Of a stretch of 64,000 nucleotides of DNA, positions 57,210-64,000 are shown in pieces (within the stretch, counting starts at the first letter, position 1; every line of letters begins with the position of its first letter). A program made the position numbers and the translations under genes. The notes under the pieces were generated by a model that ran no database searches, was not told where the DNA came from, and worked only from the letters and a program-made list of their open reading frames with translations. The DNA is from Artocarpus heterophyllus (taxonomy: Eukaryota > Streptophyta > Magnoliopsida > Rosales > Moraceae): contig CM046330.1 of assembly GCA_025403435.1 (NCBI GenBank), forward strand, positions 28,922,860-28,986,859. Direction: 5' to 3'.

Positions 57210-60200
57210 TTAGAACAAATGTGGATACAAAACTTTCATGTCATCTTCACGTTCCCATGTAGCTTCTTCAACTTGCTGATTTCGCCATAACACCTTGACC
57301 AATGGAATTTCTTTATTCCTCAAAGTCCTGGTTTTTCGATCGAGTATCTTCATTGGCTTTTCTTCATAACTTAGGTCTTCTCGTATCTCGATCACTTGTG
57401 GCTCAATCACATGCGTAGGGTCCGGAACATACTTCTTCAGCATGGAGACATGAAATACATCGTGTATTGCGGACATTTCAGATGGCAACTTCAGCTGATA
57501 AGCTACTTTGCCTATTTGTTTAACAATTTCATAAGGACCGATGAATCTTGGGCTTAACTTGCTTTTCTTCCCAAACCTCATAACCCCTTTCATTGGTGCA
57601 ACTTTCAAGAACACATATTCGCCTACAGCGAACTCTAAAGGTCTTCTTCTTTTGTCAGCATAACTCTTTTGACGGCTTTGAGCAGTCTCTATTCTTCTTC
57701 TTATCAACTTTATCATCTCAGAAGTTTCATTTACAAAGTCGGTTCTTTCAGCATCAACACTTTCCATCAACTTCTTTTCACCAGCTTCGTGCCAACATAT
57801 AGGTGACCTGCATTTCCGTCCATACAGTGCTTCATATGGTGCCATTCCAATTGTCGCCTGAAAGCTGTTGTTGTAAGCAAACTCTGCTAATGGTAACATT
57901 TTACACCAGCTGGTCTTAAAATCGAGAGAACATGCCCGTAGCATATCTTCTAAAATCAAGTTCGTCCTCTCTGTTTGGCCGTCAGTCTGAGGATGAAAAG
58001 CTGTACTGAAATGAAGCCTGGTTCCCATTGCATTCTGGACACTTTTCGAAAATTTAGATGTGAACCTACCATCACGATCTGAGATAATTGACTTGGGAAT
58101 CCCAGGTAGTCGTACAATCTCCTTAACATAGAGTTCCGCTAATCATTCCATGGAATAAGTGATCTTAATAGGAATGAAATGCGCCGTCTTCGTCAGCCGA
58201 TCCACAATTACCCAAATTGCATCATAGCCGTTCGTAGTTCTGGGTAAGCCGGTAATGAAATCCATTACTATTTCCTCCCATTTTCATTCCGGTATTTGAA
58301 TAGACTGTAGTTCACCACCAGGTTTCTGGTGTTCAGCCTTTACTTGCTGACATGTCATACATTTCTTCACATACTTTGCAACATCACGTTTCATTCCAAA
58401 CCACCAAAAGTTACCCTTTAGATCATTATACATCTTCGTTGCACCTGGATGAATAGAGTAAGGAGTGTCATGAATTTCTGCCAAGATCCTCTCCCTTAAA
58501 TTATCAACATTGGGAACACATAAACGATCCTTAAGGTACAGAGTTTCGTCATCAGCAATACGAAACTCTTGACATTTTCCCTCTTTTATTTCATGCTTAA
58601 TCCTTACAAGGCTCACGTCGTCATCTTACTTACTCCGAATTTCGTCATACATTGTCGGAGCAAGAGAGAGTGCTGATAGTTGACCTGCTATAAGTTCTAA
58701 ACCGAAGTCTAAAATTTCCTTCCTTAAAGGTGGAGACATTGCTTGCATAGACATCAATGTGGCAACTGACTTCCTACTTAAAGCATCAGCTACTCGGTTA
58801 GCTTTACCAGGATGATAAAGGATTTCACAGTCATAATCCTTCACCAACTCTAGCCATCTTCGTTGTCTCGTGTTCAGGTCTTTTTGCATGAAGAAATACT
58901 TCAGACTTTGATGATCAGTGAATATCTTGCATTGGACCCCATATAAATAGTGTCTCCATATCTTTAATGCAAAGATGACTGCTGCTAACTCAAGGTCATG
59001 AGTAGGATAGTTCTTTTCGTAATCCTTTAGTTGCCTTGAAGCATAAGCAATCACCTTTTCATTTTGCATCAATACAGCTCCTAGGCCCATCTTGGATGCA
59101 TCACTATAGATTACGAACCCATCATTTCCCTCAGGAATTGCCAACACTGGAGCCGTCGTTAATCTTTTCTTCAACTCTTGAAAACTCTTTTCACATGCAT
59201 CCGTCCATTCATACTTCCTTCCTTTGCGAGTTAAGTTCGTGAGTGGAGCTGCTATCTTGGAGAAATCTTCTACGAATCTCCGATAGTAACCTGCTAGACC
59301 CAAGAAACTCCTTATTTCACTTGCATTCATCGGTTGCTTCCAATTGAGTACAGCTTCTACTTTAGTAGGGTCTACCATTATCCCATCCTTTGAAATGACA
59401 TGCCCTAGGAATGACACTTTATCAAGCCAAAACTCGCATTTAGAGAACTTAGCATAAAGCTGGTGTCTTCTTAAAGTCTCCAGCACGATCCTTAAATGCT
59501 CCTCATGCTCTTCCTGACTCTTCGAGTAGACAAGAATATCGTCGATAAATACAACAACAAATTTATCGAGAAAATCCTTGAATACCCTGTTCATTAAATC
59601 CATAAAGGCAGCAGGTGCATTCGTCAAACCGAAAGGCATAACCACAAATTCATGGTGACCATACCTCGACCTGAACGCAGTCTTGGGGATATCTCCTTCT
59701 TTAATCTTCAACTGGTGATACCCTGATCGTAGATCAATTTTTGAGAACACCGATGCACCCTTGAGCTGATCAAACAAATCATCAATTCGAGGCAACGGAT
59801 ACTTGTTCTTGATCGTCACCTTGTTCAGTTCTCTGTAGTCGATGCAGAGTCTCATAGTGCCATCCTTCTTTTTCACAAATAAGACTGGTGCACCCCACGG
59901 TGAGTGACTTGGCCTGATAAATCCTTTGTCAAGCAGCTCCTTTAATTGCGTGTGAAGCTCCTTTAATTCTGCCGGGGCCATTCTGTAAGGAGCTTTAGAG
60001 ATTGGTTCGGTGCCTGGAGCGAGCTCAATCTCGAATTCAACTTCTCTTTCTGGCGGTAGACTCGTCAGATCATCAGGAAACACATCTTCATATTTATGAA
60101 CAACATGCACATCTTTAATTCTTGTCTTTCCTTCTTGGCTTTTGTCTACAACATTTGCCAGATAGCCCATACAGCCACTTGCTAACAGCTTCCTTGCTTT

Positions 60201-61841
60201 CATTGCCGATAAAAACATGTGGGGTTTCTTCCTGGTCTCGCCAACATAAACAAATTTATGATCACCTTCAGGATGGAAGATCACCTTTCGTTTCCGGCAT
60301 TCGATCGCGGCATTATACTTGCTTAGGAAATCCATCCCAAGAATCATGTCATAGTCATGCATGTCGATCACAGTGAGGTCGATGAAAAGTTCCCTATCAG
60401 AAATCCATAGGGGTACTGCACGCAAACAATGCGTGGATAATATCACTTCCCCGGAGGGTAGTGTCGTAATGAATCCCTGTCTCATTGGCTCTAAACGAAC
60501 CCCTAACTTCCTAGCATGTGACATAGACACAAAAGAATGCGTGGCACCCGTATCAAAAAGAACATAAACATCATTACATAAGCTTGTTATCTGACCTGTG
60601 ACCACATTGGAGGCTTCTGCAGCCACTTGTTCCTTTGTCATGGTATAGATTCGGGCATTCGTTGGTGGGGCTTCAAGTCTCCCTTGACAAATTAGTGGCC
60701 CTTCAAGGGAGGCTTGCATCTGATGCAGCTGGGCCTGAGGAGTAGGTCTCTGTGGGGCATTGGCATTTATCAATTTGGGGCAATTCTTTACGAAATGATC
60801 TTCACGCCCACATATGAAACATTGGTTCGTTCCCAGTCGACATTCCCCCGGATGCTTCTTTCCACATTTGGCACATGGTTGGAATCGCCTGTCATTATTG
60901 TTGCGCTGACCATCATTGTGCCTTTTGTTGTCTTGGCCCTGCTGTTGTTGAGGATTGCCCTTCCTCTTATTGTTTCTCCAGTTTTGACTGTTGTTGTTGC
61001 TGTTGTTGTTGTTCCTGTGGGAAGGACGGTTCTGGCTATTAGCATTGTTGGCTTGCTGGTTGGGCTGAGGCTGATTCCTTCTTAACTTTGACAAATGGAA
61101 CTCAGCACGTTGGGCCCTCATAACAACCTGCTCTTGGGTCCTTGGCGGACTTTCCCCATCAACAATTGCAGCAATGTCTGGTCTAAGGGCTCTTATCAAC
61201 CTTCTGACCCTTTCATCTTCATTCATAACCATCCCTGGACACAGACGAGCAAGTTGATCAAACTTTGTCACCACATCAGTGACTGTCATATCCCCCTGAC
61301 GTAAGCTTTCGAACTCCTCATAATGTTTCCTCGTAACATTCATGTGGAAGAACTTCGTGTTGAACTCGTGAACAAAGTCAACCCATGACATTTCTTCAAC
61401 ACTTCTGCTCTGTTCGATGCCATCCCACCATATCCTGGCCTCCATAGTAAGGCAGTACGAGGCACAGAGGACCTTTTCATTATCCGTGAAATCCATGAGT
61501 CGTAAGGTAGCCTCAATTGTCTTTAACCATCCTTGAGCGACTAGCGGGTCCTTAGAACCCTCAAAGTCAGCTGGCTTAACTCTCTTCCATCTGACCAAAA
61601 GGGGTTCCTGATAGGCTGCTCTTGGTTCAGCAGCAGGAACTGGGACTTCATTTACTTTTACTGGTGGCAGCGGAGGAGGAGGAGGCACATCATTACCTGG
61701 TTGTTCACCATTCTGGCTGTTGGCCCTTAATGCAGCTATTTCCCGTCGTTGATCCTCCAACTACCTTTGTAGTTCAGCGATCATCGTCATAAGTCTCTCG
61801 TTAGTCTGGGTGCGGGTCTGCATTCTTCTATAGCCGTCCAT
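57210..61841 (-). pseudogene. Tekay-type chromovirus gag-pol, one frame with four stops
   Basis: One frame of 1,544 codons from the ATG at 61841 (MDGYRRMQTRTQTNERL) to the stop at 57210. Order: gag ([37 protein letters not shown]); knuckles [12 protein letters not shown] and [14 protein letters not shown]; protease [15 protein letters not shown] ([29 protein letters not shown]); RNase H ([15 protein letters not shown]); integrase zinc region (FWWFGMKRDVAKYVKKCMTC); core with [16 protein letters not shown] and GQTERTN, so all three acidic residues are present; GPY/F end; and a chromodomain-like tail (EIPLVKVLWRNQQVEEATWE). That tail places it in the Tekay/Del chromoviruses. Stops at 61761 (TAG), 58626 (TAA), 58284 and 58143 (TGA) share the frame. 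No frameshift was found, so decay has just begun. Confidence 0.93.
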
Positions 61842-62032
61842 CGTAAATTTCCTAAAATAATAAGGACTTAAAATTCATCTTCGATTTATGAGACAGGTTT
61901 TCATTACAATGTCTTTAATCATTAAACATTCAAACCTTAATCTTATTATCATACTTGCATCAGTACATCTAACAAACTTAATTGGAGGACTTGGATTGAC
62001 GTGTGGCGATATGAATTGTAATCGAAAGATTT

Positions 62033-62044
62033 GCTCTGATACCA
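62033..62044 (-). other. Primer-binding site of the chromovirus
   Basis: Minus strand TGGTATCAGAGC, five bases after the LTR end (GGTGTTACA at 62050). Confidence 0.9.
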
Positions 62045-62049
62045 AAGCT

Positions 62050-64000
62050 TGTAACACCCCTTAATTCGGACGTCACAGATATCGTTACATACTTACATTC
62101 ATACATGCTTAAATAATTAAACTCATAGATAATATCAACTCAATCGTACTATAGATTTTAAAAGTACTTAAACTTACGTTACCAGGATCCATTCATACGT
62201 TTTTTTTTTTTTACTTAACGTTGTTTCGAAGAACATAGTTTAATTTTATTCCATAACATAATTTATTCGTTTATACTTAAATTATTCATGAACTTATTTA
62301 ATAATATTTGATAATCAAATAGTAAAATCAAGACTTATTAAAATCTCACATTAAATCTCTTTGATCATCACATCTTTGAAATCCACTTATTCCCACGGTT
62401 CGGCAGGCCGAACTTGGGACTTCGGCAAGCCGAACAACATCGGCAAGCCGGAGCGTCTTCCACCGGCAGGCCGGCAGAAGCTTTGTAATTCGGACCAAAA
62501 ATTCATCCAGGTTCGGCAGGCAAAAAAATATATCGGTCGGCCGAACTTCTGGTCTTCGGCAGGCCGTCCGAGACCAAATCTACTTTGGAAAAAAAATTTA
62601 AAACGTTCTAACTTTACGTAAAATATAGCGAAAGTTCATATTTCATAAAAAAAATGATAAAATAACTTATAAAACCATAATATAAGTGTTCTTAAAAAAA
62701 AAAACTCAACATATAATATGTTCAAAATATATAATTTTATTAAATCATAAATTCATTTCTTCTTGGCGTGCTTCCGGTTACAATTCATCGTTCATGTTGC
62801 TCACACGCCGTTCCATGTCCTCCACCTATTCCATGACTCTCTTACCCTTATCTGCAACATGACATATAAAACATGAATAAGCTAATGCTTAGTAAGTACA
62901 TAAAATTCTCACAATTTAAAACATTTCATAAACATCATCATCATCATCATTGTCATCGTATCATAAAAGTGCCTTAAGCACAATTTCATAGAAACATATC
63001 TTTCATAATATTGACCATTTTAAAATTTATTCCATATATATATATATTTTTTTTACATTCTTAAGGGCCCAAGTGTTGCACCTTAAACATCATCATTGGC
63101 GCGCCGTCATGAGAGGAGAAGGGTAGCTAACCCCAAACCAAACATGACATCATAACATATCATTTTATAATATTGGGTGTGCAACACTTATTAGGTGATA
63201 CATATATACATAATTTTCATACTTTGAAACATACCATAATCATTATACATGCATAACTTTAAATCATGAAAAACTTTTCATAAGAAATCCTTTAAGAAAA
63301 ATCATCATAAAATCATCATGAAAATCCTTGTAAACATATCATTAAACCTTGAAAAAGTGTCATGTTGCAGGTGAGAATGTACTTACTTTATCGATAGCTT
63401 ACTTAACCTTAATATTGCACTTGGTGACGACACCGCGGTCTTGTTGTGCTCGCTTCCTTAAGTGTCCATGCCATATATCCATTTTAAGATGCAATAAAAA
63501 AAATCAATACTTATCATAAAATATCCATACACTCATCTCATATTTTAAATATTATTCAAAACCCTACATCTAAACATAATTATCTTTTAAATAAAACATT
63601 TTTGAACAATATATATATTTATATTTTAATTCAAAACTTCATACAAGCATCATATTATCATGCATGAAATTATTTTTTTATTATCATAAAATCTTTTAAA
63701 CATACATAACATTTTATAATCAAAAATCCAGAAATAACATTTATTAAAACATTTCATAATCATAAAATACATTCATCTTACATACTCATACATAAGCATA
63801 ATTAACAACTTTTCACGAAAACATCATTCTTTACCTATTGAATAATCATTACATTTTTCATACCTTCAAAATTAAACAGTAACATTTTACTGTGAGAGGT
63901 AGAAGACATAAATATTCATTTTTCATAAAACGTTAAAATGACATAAAACGTGAAGAGACATCACACATAACAAAATACAATACCTAAAGAAGACATTGTA
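62050..64000 (-). mobile_element. 5' LTR of the chromovirus, cut by the window end
   Basis: Starts on plus with TGTAACACCCC and repeats 54180-56135 in order. It should extend about 1 kb beyond the window (full LTR 2,994 bp). The near-identity of the two LTRs indicates recent insertion. Confidence 0.93.
62399..62571. repeat. GC-rich palindromic cluster C', right LTR
   Basis: Copy of 54528-54702. The fifth unit has decayed in part (TTCGGCAGGCAAAAA where the left LTR has TTTGGCAGGCCGAAA); the other six are intact. Confidence 0.88.

Overview
This is a transposon-dominated stretch of a flowering-plant nuclear genome, probably a eudicot. The evidence is Ty1/copia and Ty3/gypsy elements primed by initiator tRNA-Met, plant-type CACTA, hAT, PIF/Harbinger-like and long-TIR DNA elements, an intron-containing receptor-like kinase gene, and AT-rich spacers. 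There is no bacterial-style operon, CRISPR array, rRNA gene or convincing tRNA gene. The only host gene I can support is the kinase at 13.7-16.3 kb (minus strand), and its second exon carries an apparent 2-bp frameshift.

Layout. 0-4.8 kb: the 5' part of a Ty1/copia element read on the minus strand (LTR, PBS, long leader, gag-protease) that continues beyond the left edge. 4.8-6.4 kb: a diverged plus-strand leader of the same copia family, head to head with the first. 6.4-11.6 kb: the decayed 3' half of a Tat-lineage Ty3/gypsy element, with integrase on plus, a long antisense ORF remnant on minus with its own TATA-like box, and a probable 3' LTR. 12.3-13.2 kb: AT-rich tandem repeats. 13.7-16.3 kb: the kinase gene. 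17.2-21.5 kb: two hAT-like non-autonomous elements and a Tourist-like MITE. 21.7-33.2 kb: an old solo LTR of a Tekay-like chromovirus, split by a younger, internally deleted relative with a perfect 5-bp target duplication. 33.8-35.7 kb: a long-TIR, MULE-like element. 36.6-37.0 kb: a MITE. 38.9-46.7 kb: a CACTA element with degenerate TNP2 and TNPA/Ulp1 genes and three blocks of palindromic subterminal-type repeats, one of them internal. 49.0-49.2 kb: a foldback element. 49.5-54.2 kb: a plus-strand Ty3/gypsy element cut off in reverse transcriptase/RNase H by a young minus-strand Tekay-type chromovirus (54.18 kb to beyond the window end). The young element keeps one reading frame of 1,544 codons broken by only four stop codons.

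The most unusual signal is a GC-rich, near-palindromic motif (core CGGCAGGCCG and variants). It occurs as clusters of seven units over 150-175 bp in three different LTR-retrotransposon families here: the copia leader, the LTR of the 49-54 kb gypsy element, and both LTRs of the 54-64 kb chromovirus. Second is a set of stem-loops in the copia leader that present the palindrome CCTAGG in their loops. Third is the internal block of subterminal-type repeats between the two CACTA genes.

How the parts work together: each retroelement supplied, or once supplied, its own gag, protease, RT/RNase H and integrase. The CACTA element paired a TNP2 transposase with a TNPA-like DNA-binding protein. Most coding copies are broken, largely by changes compatible with C-to-T (or G-to-A) transitions.
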